Assembly (NCBI GenBank): GCA_039654915.1
Contig: CM077600.1
Location: 72,239,992-72,303,991, forward strand
Direction: 5' to 3'
Source: Aquilaria yunnanensis
Taxonomy: Eukaryota > Streptophyta > Magnoliopsida > Malvales > Thymelaeaceae
Length of the DNA: 64,000 nucleotides
Position 1 is the first letter of the stretch; each line of letters opens with the position of its first letter. The translations under genes were made by a program, and so were the position numbers. This document shows positions 45,417 through 57,484 of this stretch, piece by piece. The notes under the pieces were generated by a model that was not told where the DNA came from, made no database searches, and saw only the letters and a program-made list of their open reading frames with translations.

Positions 45417-48361
45417 TGTAATGCCCGGACAATCCAAAGTGATTAGGTCCCGGGTTAAATGGATTTTGAGCATAAGAATTTTTCCTTAATCGGGAATTTA
45501 GCTCAATTAAATTGAGAAGACAATATGGCATGTGCATAATTGAGTGTTGAACATCTTAAAAATAAGCTTGGCTTAGGCCAAGAGAAATAGTAATGAAAAT
45601 GGTGGTTTTTAAAAATGAGGGACTAAATTGAACAAAGGGATATTTAGTGGTTGGGCTCAATTGCCCAAATTTAGAAAGTTGGAGGACTAAAGGGGGGATT
45701 ATGCCATTTTAATGGCCTTGGATGCCTTAGCCAGCCATGCCCCTCCAATTCCCAATATTTTATGTCACCTTCCTCCAAATCCTATTATTTTAATCCACCT
45801 CCCATCCTTAGTCATCACCTTGGATTCTTTCTTCACCTACTTTTGACTTTTTCTACCAAACTTACACAAAAGTCTTCCAATTAGTCTTCCATCCATTAAA
45901 TCTTGTCTCCCACTCATTTCAAATACATTATTAATTTCCTATTATTTTAATCCACCTCTCATCCTTAGTCAAGACTTTGGATTCTTTCTTCACCTACATG
46001 TCTCCTACTTTTGACTTTTTCTACCAATTTACACAAAAGTCTTCCAATTAGTCTTCCATCCATTAAATCTTGTCTCCCACTCTTCCAAGCACATTATACA
46101 CTCATTTTCCTTCCCATATGGCTGGCCATCACCTTCCCACACATTAAAACATAATCAACCTACTCATTCAAAGCCATTTGCTCTCAAACTCTCTCCTTCT
46201 CTCTCCATTTTCTTCCATACCAAGTCTCACCATTCCAAACACATTTCCAACTCTTTTCCTCATCTAAATATTCGTCCATAGCTAGAAATAATCATTTCTC
46301 AAATTAAAACCAAGTATTCTTGGTTGAATTCAAGCTCTAAGACCATAAAGAGCAAGAATCAGGTGAAGAATTCAAAGAAAACCAAGGAGGAAAATTCGGC
46401 CATTTCCATTTCTTGGAGGTTTTAAACTCCACTCAAGGAGCTCTTTGTGTGATTGAGTTCCTAAGTTCATTAGAAGCAAGAAATCAAGAAGAAGCTTGAA
46501 GAACATCAAGCACAAGAAATTGGCCTTACCTCTTCTGTGAGGTTCTGTAAGTGTACACCAAGTGTTCTTGGTATTTTGTGTTATTTGAGTTAATCACCAA
46601 GTGTTCTTGGTATCTTATGGTTACTAATAAAATTTGGCCCATCTTGGTTCTTATGCTAGAAAACAATTTCTAGAGTCAACAAGCAAGGAAAACGAAGGAA
46701 AATAAGCTTCTAAAGCTTTCGGTGTTGTGGGTAAGGATTCCTATACTCACTTTATTGCATGGCCTAGTTCCATGGATTTTTTTTGTGTGAGTATTCGGGC
46801 CCCTAGGTGATGGTCAAAGAACCATGTGATCCTAGGAGTGCTAAGAGGGCTTAAGTTATGTTATTGCTTCGGCAATTCTGTTTTGCTCATGAGCTAAGTT
46901 AAGTAAGCAAGCATTATGGGCTAGGAGTTAAGGCGGCCACCTTAATTCCTATGCTAAGTGAGCTCTCCGAAAACATTAAGTATATGAAATTAATGAATTA
47001 AAACTTGAGGGATGCTTGCTGCCCTTCTGTGAACAAAGTGTTAAGTGGCGTGTGTTTGTGTGCTTCTTTGATTTGTTGTGCATGCTAACCCCCGATTATG
47101 ATATTATTGCTATATGCATGTATCTTTTTGTTTTCTTTGTCTTTATGTTTCCTTTGCAGGAATAAGGATTATTTTGCCATTACATTCTTGGCATATGTTA
47201 GGCCTTGGAGGCCATAAGTTAGGCATTGGATGCCACGGAATCCTTATTGAGTTTTATAACTCACCCGCCCTACTTTACTTTTGTAGGTAAAGGTTTTCTT
47301 GAAAGATCAAGCTAAGAGTCTTGAGTACTCTTTCTGTATTCTAAGGTTGGATTTGTGTATGGTATTGCTCAAAATATTCTAAGTATTCTAAGTATATAAG
47401 TTGCTTGTAAACAAGCTAAAAAAAAAATGTTGACTTTCTGTGCAGGACTTGAAGTTTTAGAATTGTGGGAACAAGGTCTATTAAGGTGGAAATTTGTGTT
47501 CCATGGCTTTGTGGATTTATGGCTTGCTTTTAAGCATGTTTTTGTTGGTCTAACTTTAGTGACCAAATTATGGACTAAGCTAAAATTTGGCCAAACTTGG
47601 CTTTGGGCTTGTATTATGGACTTGGACATTTTTGGGTATTTTTATTGCTTGGTGGACTTACCAAGGCCCATGCATGAATTTATGGGTTATGTTTTCATGA
47701 AACTTGAAGCATGTTGAAATTGGGCTTAAATGTACGTTTTGGGCTTAAATAAGAACTTGAAAAATTTGATTTTATTCTTGGTTAATTTTGGGCCATATGC
47801 ATGTTAAGTACTAAAAGGCCCATAAGCCCATGTCTATGTTGAAAGCATGCAATGTTTGGCTATGTATGCTCACTTAGTAAAGAACATGCAAGTAAACTTA
47901 GAAAAAGCATGAAATTGGATGTTTGTGTAAAGTTTGGCTAATAAGAAATTTAAGTGCACGTATGTGAATTAATACATGCCTAAGCATTAGTTGCATCTAA
48001 AGGCATTAAGTGATTATGTGCACTAGTGAACACCAAAACACATAAGCATGCAAAGCATATGCATGAAAATAAGTTTTTAAACTTAAGTTGGTGCTTTGGT
48101 TGCCATGCATATTCTTGGCTAAGCTTGGTAAAGACCATGAAAATGAACACATGAAATCCACATAGGTGCTAGCTTGTTTCTGAGAGCACTTCAACTTAAC
48201 CTTAATTAAAGAACTTAACGAGCTAGTACCGATAAGTATCCTGGGGTTCGTGCCCATAAGTCTTAGTGAGTTTTAAAAGCCCCTTCTGTGTAATGAAAAC
48301 TTCCGCTGCATGTTTTAAGTAATCAGGCCCAAATGGGCTAGGGGCAGTTTAGGGCACGACA
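45417..48361 (+). repeat. 5' LTR of the chromovirus element (2945 bp)
   Basis: It starts TGTAATGCCCGG and ends GGGCACGACA. It contains an internal 157-bp-period duplication (45781 and 45938). A small hairpin, GAGTTTTATAACTC, at 47249-47262 is followed by a pyrimidine tract and a splice-acceptor-like TTGTAGG. The motif AACTTCCGCTGCATG near 48298 is typical of plant LTR 3' ends. Open frames inside it have no recognisable domain. Confidence 0.95.
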
Positions 48362-48364
48362 GCT

Positions 48365-48376
48365 TGGTATCAGAGC
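48365..48376 (+). other. Primer-binding site, tRNA-iMet
   Basis: TGGTATCAGAGC lies three bases after the 5' LTR. This is the standard initiator-methionine primer site of plant LTR retrotransposons. Confidence 0.95.
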
Positions 48377-48463
48377 ACAGTTGCTCTTAAGGACCAAAGT
48401 TTTGGTATATGATTCTTAGTATAGACTTGTTCCCACATAGGTTAAGTCCACTAATGAATATTT

Positions 48464-51253
48464 ATGAATATTGAGCAATTGTGTGCCTTGCTTGTTGTTA
48501 ATTCCAGGATGAGAACCAGAAATACGAACCGAGGCCGAAATGAAAGTGAAACTTCCCATCAGGGGGATGAAAATGCTGGCTTTGTGCCAGAGGCCCAAGT
48601 CAAGCCTTCTGAGCTCATAAGGGCTAATGTTACTGGGCCTAGCATTGATGCCCAAGAAAGAAGAGAGGCAAGAATGGAAGCAATGATGGAAGCTATGCAG
48701 GCCAATATGGCCCAATTAGCAGCTAGCATGCAGATTCTGGCAAGGGGTCAAGCCCAAGTCCCAGAGCCTACTGGGCAACAAAGAGAGCCACCAATAAGAA
48801 GGAGGCCAGGAAAAGAACCTATACTCGATGATCAAGCCAGTGAAAATGGTGATGATGAGGATGAGGAAAGGAGAAACCCAAGAGCTAGAAGGATAAGATC
48901 TGAGATTAGACAAGAACTAAGGGAAGAAGAAGAAGAAAGTCCAGATGCAGAAGAGCTGGACATAGAAGATATTGATGGGCCTACCCAACTCACTGTCACC
49001 ACTGGAACAGTGAGGGCCCAAAGAGGGAGGCCCAATATGGATAATAGTGGAGGCCTAAGAGAAGGCCAACTAGAGGGGTTCCTTGCCCTAAGACCACCAA
49101 CATTTAAAGGAAGCTGTAACCTAGATGAAGCAGAATTCTGGTTAAACCAAATTGAAAAGATCTTTGAGAGAATGGAGGTTTCCTCTTCTCAGAAGGTCTT
49201 ACTGGCAACATTCAGGCTAGAAGGAAATGCTGAATTGTGGTGGAGAGCAGCCCACCGGACTTATGCTAGTAAAAATGCTAGGCAGCCCGCTCAAAGCAGA
49301 AGAGCAATGAGATGGGCCAAATTCAAACAAGTGTTTCGTCAGCAATACTTCAGTGAAGCACTAAAAGACCAGAAACAGGTTGAGTTTGACCTGCTTGAGC
49401 AGAAAGAGCTCTCCGTACTGGAATACGAACAGAGATTCAGTAACCTCATACGGTACGCACCACAGTACGATGATCGAGAGGACCTTAAGGCCAAGAGGTT
49501 CCTTCGGGGACTTAGGCCAGAGCTGAGGCAAATACTCAGAGCAGTAGGAGCCCATAAATACTACGACATTGTTCAGAGGGCTATGGCCCTAGAGCAAGAA
49601 TTCAGGGAGCAAGCCATGAATGGCCCTCGAAGTACTAGTGGGATGCAAAAATTCTCTAAGAAGAGAGGCAGAGAAAGCTTGGCATATGAGCCAAGAAAGG
49701 GTAACAAAAGAGAGAAGACTGCATCCCCCTATGGACCACAATGTGAGACATGTGGAAAATTCCATGGCCAGAAGCCATGTTATAGGCTCACTTCCGGATG
49801 CCTTAAGTGTGGTGCCCCGGATCACTGGATAAAAGACTGTCCTGTCAGGGGAGAATATCAGAGGACCCCAGGAGGGTTCAACAACAGATGGGCACAAAGG
49901 CAATTGCCCATAAGGAGGCCCAATATGCCTCCACCTCCACAAAGAAGTGACCAAGATAAGGCCAGGAAGGGACAACCTCAGGCTACTGGAAGAGTATTCC
50001 AGATTGAGACATCGATGAAAGCACGAGAGGACCTAGAGGTCAACAGAGCTGAGGAGGATGAAGAAGAAATAGACCAGGCTAAGCTGGTCAGAAAGACTCT
50101 GAAAGGTACCATTTCCATAAATGGTTATGAAGTATCAGTTTTGTTCGATACTGGAGCATCTCTATCTATAGTATCCTCTAAGCTAGTCAAAGATATAAAC
50201 CTAGAAGTATGCAATACAGATAAAATGTACCTGGTTAAAACTGCCGGGAATGAGGTTATGATAACATACCATATGGTAAAAGATTGCATGCTTAAGCTAG
50301 GTGAACTAGAGCTTAGAGCCGACCTGATGGTCTTGGATACTAATGGATATGACATCATCCTAGGAATGAACTGGCTTAGTGCTAATCGGGTGGTTATAGA
50401 CTGCCATGCCAGGCAACTTTATCTGCCTGGACACAAACCTCAATCTTTGGTAAAATCAGCTGGGTTAGTCCCAGAATTTCATTTAAAGGTGGTGGAACAC
50501 AAACCCTTATTAATAAAAGGTGAATACCTAGGGTTAAATGGAACAGAAGTAGAAATAGAGTTGGGTAAAATACCCATAGTAAGAGAATTCCCTGAAGTGT
50601 TCCCCACTGATCTCCCAGGACTCCCTCCTGCAAGAGAGGTTGAGTTTGAGATCAAATTAGTGCCAGGAGCTGCACCAGCATCTATTGCTCCGTACAGGAT
50701 GGCTATTCCTGAAATGATGGAACTAAAGAAACAACTGGATGAGTTGCTTGAGAAGGGTTTCATAAGGCCAAGTACATCTCCTTGGGGAGCACCTGTACTT
50801 TTTGTGAAGAAGAAAGATGGAACCCTTAGGTTGTGCATTGATTACAGGAAGCTCAATGCACTGACCATTAAGAATAAGTACCCCCTCCCAAGGATCGAGG
50901 ATCTATTTGATCAGTTAAAGGGAGCTAAGGTCTTTTCCAAAATAGACCTCAGATCTGGATACTTCCAGCTGAAAGTCAGGGAAGAAGATGTCCCAAAGAC
51001 AGCTTTCAGGACCAGATATGGTCACTTTGAGTACACAGTGATGCCATTTGGGCTCACAAATGCACCAGCCTTTTTTATGGACCTCATGCAAAGAGTGTTT
51101 AAAGCTCATTTAGACCACTTTGTTGTGGTATTTATTGATGACATATTGGTGTACTCAAAGGATGAAGAAGCCCATAAGGAGCACCTAAGAGTGGTGCTAA
51201 GCCTGTTAAAGGAACATGAATTATATGGCAAACTAAGTAAGTGCCAATTCTAG
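48464..51253 (+). CDS. Gag-Pol polyprotein, first part: gag, protease and most of RT, ended by an in-frame TAG
   Basis: The frame opens at 48464, but the more likely start is the ATG at 48509 ([10 protein letters not shown]...), as chromovirus gags often begin in this way. Domains in order, numbered from 48464: an acidic/basic N-terminal stretch; a retrotransposon gag core at about residues 205-330 (PPTFKG..., [12 protein letters not shown]); zinc knuckle [14 protein letters not shown] from residue 446, preceded by a second Cys/His cluster; protease DTGAS at 562; RT with [13 protein letters not shown] from 790, [11 protein letters not shown] and active site FIDD at 890. It ends at a TAG (51251-51253) just after LSKCQF, a place where family members usually have Trp. 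The frame continues directly beyond. Apart from this stop the RT looks intact. Confidence 0.95.
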   Translation: MNIEQLCALLVVNSRMRTRNTNRGRNESETSHQGDENAGFVPEAQVKPSELIRANVTGPSIDAQERREARMEAMMEAMQANMAQLAASMQILARGQAQVPEPTGQQREPPIRRRPGKEPILDDQASENGDDEDEERRNPRARRIRSEIRQELREEEEESPDAEELDIEDIDGPTQLTVTTGTVRAQRGRPNMDNSGGLREGQLEGFLALRPPTFKGSCNLDEAEFWLNQIEKIFERMEVSSSQKVLLATFRLEGNAELWWRAAHRTYASKNARQPAQSRRAMRWAKFKQVFRQQYFSEALKDQKQVEFDLLEQKELSVLEYEQRFSNLIRYAPQYDDREDLKAKRFLRGLRPELRQILRAVGAHKYYDIVQRAMALEQEFREQAMNGPRSTSGMQKFSKKRGRESLAYEPRKGNKREKTASPYGPQCETCGKFHGQKPCYRLTSGCLKCGAPDHWIKDCPVRGEYQRTPGGFNNRWAQRQLPIRRPNMPPPPQRSDQDKARKGQPQATGRVFQIETSMKAREDLEVNRAEEDEEEIDQAKLVRKTLKGTISINGYEVSVLFDTGASLSIVSSKLVKDINLEVCNTDKMYLVKTAGNEVMITYHMVKDCMLKLGELELRADLMVLDTNGYDIILGMNWLSANRVVIDCHARQLYLPGHKPQSLVKSAGLVPEFHLKVVEHKPLLIKGEYLGLNGTEVEIELGKIPIVREFPEVFPTDLPGLPPAREVEFEIKLVPGAAPASIAPYRMAIPEMMELKKQLDELLEKGFIRPSTSPWGAPVLFVKKKDGTLRLCIDYRKLNALTIKNKYPLPRIEDLFDQLKGAKVFSKIDLRSGYFQLKVREEDVPKTAFRTRYGHFEYTVMPFGLTNAPAFFMDLMQRVFKAHLDHFVVVFIDDILVYSKDEEAHKEHLRVVLSLLKEHELYGKLSKCQF

Positions 51254-53497
51254 GCTAAAGAAATTGGATTTCTTGGACATGTGATCAATGAGCATGGTTT
51301 AGCTGTTGATCCCGAGAAAATTAAAGCTGTCTTGGAATGGAAGCAACCTCAGACTGTGAGGGACATAAGAAGCTTCTTGGGACTTGCTGGCTACTACAGG
51401 AGATTTGTGCCCAAATTTTCTGTACTAGCAGCTCCGCTCACTCAATTGACAAGAAAGGACCAAAAGTTTGAGTGGAATGAGCAATGCGAGGCTAGCTTCC
51501 GAGAACTTAAGGAAAGATTGACTACAGCCCCAATACTGGTTCTACCAGACCCTACTAAGGAGTATATAGTTTACACGGATGCTTCTCGAGTTGGGCTGGG
51601 CTGTGTCTTAATGCAAGGGAAGCAAGCAATAGCCTATGGATCGAGACAATTAAGGCCTCATGAGAAGAATTATCCAGTTCATGATCTGGAATTAGCGGCA
51701 GTGATCTTTGCTCTAAAGCAATGGAGGCACTACCTACTTGGAGGCAGATTCCAAGTCTTCACAGACCACAAGAGTCTAAGGTACCTGTTTACACAAAAGG
51801 ACCTGAACATGAGGCAAAGAAGATGGCTTGAGTACCTGAAAGATTTTGAGTGCGTCATCGAGTATACGGCCGGAAAAGCCAATGTGGTAGCTGATGCTCT
51901 CAGTAGGAAGTACACGGGAATACTCAAAGCCACTGGAGAGCCTATTGAGGCGGAGGTACTCAGTTTATCTGAGTTGGCCCAAGATTGGGATAAGTGGGAA
52001 ATGGACCAAGTAAAGGTCTTAACTATTAGGCCTGAGTGGAAAGACCTAATTCAGGAAGCTCAGCTTCAAGATGAGGAAATTCGCAGGATCTCTGGGCAAA
52101 AACAAGGAAAATTGTATCAAGGATTTTCCTTTAAGGCTGGAATATTATATTTCCAGGATAGGATTTATGTGCCAAATAAGGATGGAATCAGGCAACAAAT
52201 CCTAGAAGAAGCCCACTCCAGTTTGATGAGTATGCATCCTGGAGCTCAGAAAATGTATAAGGATTTGAAATCCCATTTCTGGTGGCCATATATGAAGCAA
52301 GAGATTGGTGCTTCTGTGGCTAAGTGTATGACTTGTCAACAAGTCAAAGTGGAGCACCAGAGACCTGGTGGAAAATTACAGAGCTTACCTATACCAGAAA
52401 GAAAATGGGGATCCATATCCATGGACTTTGTAGTGGGTTTGCCACTGACCCGAAGAAAGTGTAATACAATCTGGGTCATAGTGGATAGATTGACTAAGGC
52501 AGCCCACTTCTTGCCCATAAACCTTACAGACTCCTTGGAGAAATTAGCCCAACTATACGTTAAGGAGATAGTAAGGCTACATGGTGTACCGGACGATATT
52601 GTCTCGGATCGAGACCCAAGATTTGTTTCCAGATTCTGGAAGTCCTTACACCATGCCTTGGGCACTAAGTTAAAGTTTAGTTCTGCATACCACCCTCAAA
52701 CGGATGGACAGACTGAAAGAACCATTCAAACATTGGAAGATATGTTAAGGTGTTGTGTTATTGACTTCCAAGGAGAATGGGATAAACACTTGCCTTTAGT
52801 GGAGTTTTCATACAACAATAGCCATCACTCAGTGATTGGCATGGCACCTTATGAAGCACTCTATGGAAGAGGATGCATAACTCCACATTGTTGGCATGAG
52901 CCAGGTGATAAGTTGGAAATTGGCCCAGAACTCATAAGAGAAACTACTGGGAAGATTAAGCAAATCCAGGAAAGGATTAAGACTGCCAACAATAGGCAAG
53001 AATCATATGCCAACCTCAAGAAAAGAAGAGACCTGGAGTTCCAGGTAGGAGACCAAGTATGGTTAAAAGTATCTCCTATGAAAGGAGTAATGAGGTTTGG
53101 AAAACGGGGAAAATTAGCCCCGAGGTATGTAGGACCATACCTAATACTCGCAAGAGTAGGAAATGTAGCCTACAAGTTAGAGCTACCGCCTGAGCTGGGA
53201 CATGTACATGACACATTTCATGTAAGCCTATTGAAGAAGTGTGTCTTTGATCCCAAACAAGTGGTACATGTCACTAGTGTTCCCATCACCCAAAATCTCA
53301 CCTATGAAGAAGAACCAATTCGGGTATTGGCAAAGGACACTAGGAAGCTCAGAAGTAAGTGGATATCGATGGTAAAAGTCCAATGGACTAACCATTCTGA
53401 GGAGGAGGCCACATGGGAGGTTGAAGCTGAAATGCTTAAGAATTATCCTGATATATTCCCTAAACTTCTAGGAAATTTGGAGGACCAAATTTCTTAA
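51254..53497 (+). CDS. Gag-Pol polyprotein, second part: RT end, RNase H, integrase, chromodomain
   Basis: It is in the same frame as the upstream part and has no ATG at its start, so it is not an independent gene. Residues are numbered from 51281. RT connection: [18 protein letters not shown]. RNase [11 protein letters not shown] at 98, [10 protein letters not shown] and [10 protein letters not shown]. Integrase zinc domain: [10 protein letters not shown]...CMTCQQVK. Catalytic triad: Asp 382 (SMDF), Asp 443 (VSDRD) and Glu 479 (QTERT), with 35 residues between the last two. The chromodomain-like tail runs from 679 to about 725 (PIRVLAKD..., [16 protein letters not shown]). It stops at TAA 53495-53497. 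Integrase inserts the cDNA, and the chromodomain probably guides it to chromatin. Confidence 0.93.
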   Translation, partial: AKEIGFLGHVINEHGLAVDPEKIKAVLEWKQPQTVRDIRSFLGLAGYYRRFVPKFSVLAAPLTQLTRKDQKFEWNEQCEASFRELKERLTTAPILVLPDPTKEYIVYTDASRVGLGCVLMQGKQAIAYGSRQLRPHEKNYPVHDLELAAVIFALKQWRHYLLGGRFQVFTDHKSLRYLFTQKDLNMRQRRWLEYLKDFECVIEYTAGKANVVADALSRKYTGILKATGEPIEAEVLSLSELAQDWDKWEMDQVKVLTIRPEWKDLIQEAQLQDEEIRRISGQKQGKLYQGFSFKAGILYFQDRIYVPNKDGIRQQILEEAHSSLMSMHPGAQKMYKDLKSHFWWPYMKQEIGASVAKCMTCQQVKVEHQRPGGKLQSLPIPERKWGSISMDFVVGLPLTRRKCNTIWVIVDRLTKAAHFLPINLTDSLEKLAQLYVKEIVRLHGVPDDIVSDRDPRFVSRFWKSLHHALGTKLKFSSAYHPQTDGQTERTIQTLEDMLRCCVIDFQGEWDKHLPLVEFSYNNSHHSVIGMAPYEALYGRGCITPHCWHEPGDKLEIGPELIRETTGKIKQIQERIKTANNRQESYANLKKRRDLEFQVGDQVWLKVSPMKGVMRFGKRGKLAPRYVGPYLILARVGNVAYKLELPPELGHVHDTFHVSLLKKCVFDPKQVVHVTSVPITQNLTYEEEPIRVLAKDTRKLRSKWISMVKVQWTNHSEEEATWEVEAEMLKNYPDIFPKLLGNLEDQIS

Positions 53498-53506
53498 GGA
53501 GGGGAG
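53496..53506 (+). other. Polypurine tract
   Basis: AAGGAGGGGAG lies three bases before the 3' LTR and overlaps the end of the coding frame. It is the expected primer for plus-strand DNA synthesis. Confidence 0.9.
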
Positions 53507-53509
53507 TGT

Positions 53510-56454
53510 TGTAATGCCCGGACAATCCAAAGTGATTAGGTCCCGGGTTAAATGGATTTTGAGCATAAGAATTTTTCCTTAATCGGGAATTTAGCTCAAT
53601 TAAATTGAGAAGACAATATGGCATGTGCATAATTGAGTGTTGAACATCTTAAAAATAAGCTTGGCTTAGGCCAAGAGAAATAGTAATGAAAATGGTGGTT
53701 TTTAAAAATGAGGGACTAAATTGAACAAAGGGATATTTAGTGGTTGGGCTCAATTGCCCAAATTTAGAAAGTTGGAGGACTAAAGGGGGGATTATGCCAT
53801 TTTAATGGCCTTGGATGCCTTAGCCAGCCATGCCCCTCCAATTCCCAATATTTTATGTCACCTTCCTCCAAATCCTATTATTTTAATCCACCTCCCATCC
53901 TTAGTCATCACCTTGGATTCTTTCTTCACCTACTTTTGACTTTTTCTACCAAACTTACACAAAAGTCTTCCAATTAGTCTTCCATCCATTAAATCTTGTC
54001 TCCCACTCATTTCAAATACATTATTAATTTCCTATTATTTTAATCCACCTCTCATCCTTAGTCAAGACTTTGGATTCTTTCTTCACCTACATGTCTCCTA
54101 CTTTTGACTTTTTCTACCAATTTACACAAAAGTCTTCCAATTAGTCTTCCATCCATTAAATCTTGTCTCCCACTCTTCCAAGCACATTATACACTCATTT
54201 TCCTTCCCATATGGCTGGCCATCACCTTCCCACACATTAAAACATAATCAACCTACTCATTCAAAGCCATTTGCTCTCAAACTCTCTCCTTCTCTCTCCA
54301 TTTTCTTCCATACCAAGTCTCACCATTCCAAACACATTTCCAACTCTTTTCCTCATCTAAATATTCGTCCATAGCTAGAAATAATCATTTCTCAAATTAA
54401 AACCAAGTATTCTTGGTTGAATTCAAGCTCTAAGACCATAAAGAGCAAGAATCAGGTGAAGAATTCAAAGAAAACCAAGGAGGAAAATTCGGCCATTTCC
54501 ATTTCTTGGAGGTTTTAAACTCCACTCAAGGAGCTCTTTGTGTGATTGAGTTCCTAAGTTCATTAGAAGCAAGAAATCAAGAAGAAGCTTGAAGAACATC
54601 AAGCACAAGAAATTGGCCTTACCTCTTCTGTGAGGTTCTGTAAGTGTACACCAAGTGTTCTTGGTATTTTATGTTATTTGAGTTAATCACCAAGTGTTCT
54701 TGGTATCTTATGGTTACTAATAAAATTTGGCCCATCTTGGTTCTTATGCTAGAAAACAATTTCTAGAGTCAACAAGCAAGGAAAACGAAGGAAAATAAGC
54801 TTCTAAAGCTTTCGGTGTTGTGGGTAAGGATTCCTATACTCACTTTATTGCATGGCCTAGTTCCATGGATTTTTTTTGTGTGAGTATTCGGGCCCCTAGG
54901 TGATGGTCAAAGAACCATGTGATCCTAGGAGTGCTAAGAGGGCTTAAGTTATGTTATTGCTTCGGCAATTCTGTTTTGCTCATGAGCTAAGTTAAGTAAG
55001 CAAGCATTATGGGCTAGGAGTTAAGGCGGCCACCTTAATTCCTATGCTAAGTGAGCTCTCCGAAAACATTAAGTATATGAAATTAATGAATTAAAACTTG
55101 AGGGATGCTTGCTGCCCTTCTGTGAACAAAGTGTTAAGTGGCGTGTGTTTGTGTGCTTCTTTGATTTGTTGTGCATGCTAACCCCCGATTATGATATTAT
55201 TGCTATATGCATGTATCTTTTTGTTTTCTTTGTCTTTATGTTTCCTTTGCAGGAATAAGGATTATTTTGCCATTACATTCTTGGCATATGTTAGGCCTTG
55301 GAGGCCATAAGTTAGGCATTGGATGCCACGGAATCCTTATTGAGTTTTATAACTCACCCGCCCTACTTTACTTTTGTAGGTAAAGGTTTTCTTGAAAGAT
55401 CAAGCTAAGAGTCTTGAGTACTCTTTCTGTATTCTAAGGTTGGATTTGTGTATGGTATTGCTCAAAATATTCTAAGTATTCTAAGTATATAAGTTGCTTG
55501 TAAACAAGCTAAAAAAAAAATGTTGACTTTCTGTGCAGGACTTGAAGTTTTAGAATTGTGGGAACAAGGTCTATTAAGGTGGAAATTTGTGTTCCATGGC
55601 TTTGTGGATTTATGGCTTGCTTTTAAGCATGTTTTTGTTGGTCTAACTTTAGTGACCAAATTATGGACTAAGCTAAAATTTGGCCAAACTTGGCTTTGGG
55701 CTTGTATTATGGACTTGGACATTTTTGGGTATTTTTATTGCTTGGTGGACTTACCAAGGCCCATGCATGAATTTATGGGTTATGTTTTCATGAAACTTGA
55801 AGCATGTTGAAATTGGGCTTAAATGTACGTTTTGGGCTTAAATAAGAACTTGAAAAATTTGATTTTATTCTTGGTTAATTTTGGGCCATATGCATGTTAA
55901 GTACTAAAAGGCCCATAAGCCCATGTCTATGTTGAAAGCATGCAATGTTTGGCTATGTATGCTCACTTAGTAAAGAACATGCAAGTAAACTTAGAAAAAG
56001 CATGAAATTGGATGTTTGTGTAAAGTTTGGCTAATAAGAAATTTAAGTGCACGTATGTGAATTAATACATGCCTAAGCATTAGTTGCATCTAAAGGCATT
56101 AAGTGATTATGTGCACTAGTGAACACCAAAACACATAAGCATGCAAAGCATATGCATGAAAATAAGTTTTTAAACTTAAGTTGGTGTTTTGGTTGCCATG
56201 CATATTCTTGGGTAAGCTTGGTAAAGACCATGAAAATGAACACATGAAATCCACGTAGGTGCTAGCTTGTTTCTGAGAGCACTTCAACTTAACCTTAATT
56301 AAAGAACTTAACGAGCTAGTACCGATAAGTATCCTGGGGTTCGTGCCCATAAGTCTTAGTGAGTTTTAAAAGCCCCTTCTGTGTAATGAAAACTTCCGCT
56401 GCATGTTTTAAGTAATCAGGCCCAAATGGGCTAGGGGCAGTTTAGGGCACGACA
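53510..56454 (+). repeat. 3' LTR of the chromovirus element (2945 bp)
   Basis: It is the exact partner of 45417-48361, at a constant offset of 8093. The differences I can see are near 54669, 56187, 56211 and 56253. The TSD ATGTA follows. Confidence 0.95.
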
Positions 56455-56780
56455 ATGTAGTCCCATTGTTGCTAAAATAGTAAGTATAGATGATTCAGAT
56501 GATGAAAAAGGCTAAGGGGAAGCCAAGATAAGCAGACATGTGTAGGAAATTATTTCTCGCATGGTTAACAACTAACCAAGAAAGAAAAGGCTCCTACACC
56601 TTGAAATGCAACTGAACAAGTGTGTAATGATGATGGTTTTCCTAAAGATCAAGCGGTAGAGGAAAATGAAGAGGTAAATAATGTTCAAGACGTTAAGAAT
56701 GAAAGTGATGTTAATCAAGAGGCTGCCTATGAGGAAATGATGACAAACCATGTAGGAATAGTCAAGTTAACACTTTAAGC
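56455..56780 (+). pseudogene. PB1-like protein fragment, second part (acidic linker)
   Basis: Across the empty insertion site the frame reads ...MGKLC/SPIVAKIVSIDDSDDE, joining 45416 to 56460 in phase. Further on are stops and an acidic segment with EENEEVNNVQDVKNESDVNQ at about 56655-56720. D/E-rich linkers after a PB1-like domain are usual in the MULE-associated proteins. No transposase domain is visible. Confidence 0.45.
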
Positions 56781-57484
56781 TTCACCAATTCAAAGAGAAC
56801 AAAGCTAAAAGAAGACTTGATTCATAAAGATCATATAGTCCTTTGTGTACCAAGGATAGTTCACTTAGAACTAAAGAGAGAATGCTTCTCAAGCAACTTG
56901 TATTGATCAACAAAATATGAGAGTTACATGAGAATATCTGGCCTTAATATAGTGCTCCATGCCTTAGTTGGATTGAAACAAACCAAAAGAATAAGAAGTA
57001 TAGCTCTAAATGGACTATGAGTCCTATAGTATACCAATACATGCCTAGACACAGTTTTCAAGCTCTTTATACTCAAAATACATCTAGATTCAAAAATCCT
57101 AGCCAAAATATGAGGAAAATAAGTAATGATAACAAATTGTCTAGATTTGGCAACCAAAAGGTCTAGGAAACTAAGGGTTGGCATGATGAGGCTCATTTTG
57201 GGCACTCCTAGGTGCACCAAAAGGCTTTCAGGTGCATGGGTTATGCTTGGCATAGCCCAAAGTTTCCTATGTGTCATTCAACTTCTATTGGTCCACATAT
57301 GGTGTATAGAGCACTAGGATGCTTTTCTGTTAAGTGTTTTTGTGGAATAGGGTGCATGTAGGCCTTGTAGCTCCAAGAGAGTGCACCATGGCACATCCAA
57401 GTTCACCATGTCTCCAAGGGGTGCTCTTAGTGCTCCTTTGCATGCCCCAGCTCCTTGATCCTTAAAACATCGCTTGACCTAGGC
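56781..57484 (-). other. Probable 3' end or LTR of the minus-strand gypsy element
   Basis: This non-coding stretch lies downstream, on the minus strand, of the integrase tail. A minus-strand TATA-like CACTATATTAAGG lies at about 56945, and the sequence from about 56750 could be R/U5. No partner LTR is in the window, so the limits are not established. Confidence 0.35.

Larger units (their letters stand above)
45417..56454 (+). mobile_element. Young full-length chromovirus-type Ty3/gypsy element
   Basis: The element spans 11038 bp with two 2945-bp LTRs and a perfect TSD ATGTA (45412-45416 and 56455-56459). The order is LTR, tRNA-iMet primer site, gag-PR-RT-RNase H-IN-chromodomain, polypurine tract, LTR. 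The C-terminal chromodomain-like module and the integrase context point to the Tekay/Del chromovirus lineage. By eye the LTRs differ at about four positions, all substitutions, which suggests recent insertion. One in-frame TAG lies in the RT. Structurally it could still be copied in trans. Confidence 0.95.

Noticed and set aside
47427..47717. 96-codon open frame repeated identically at 55520
   Set aside because: It lies inside the LTRs and is duplicated because the LTRs are. No domain is recognised, and the sequence is in the leader/U5 area.
51251..51281. Programmed stop-codon read-through between two pol products
   Set aside because: The stop is in the middle of the RT thumb region rather than at a domain boundary, and no read-through context or structure is evident. 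A single mutation is simpler.
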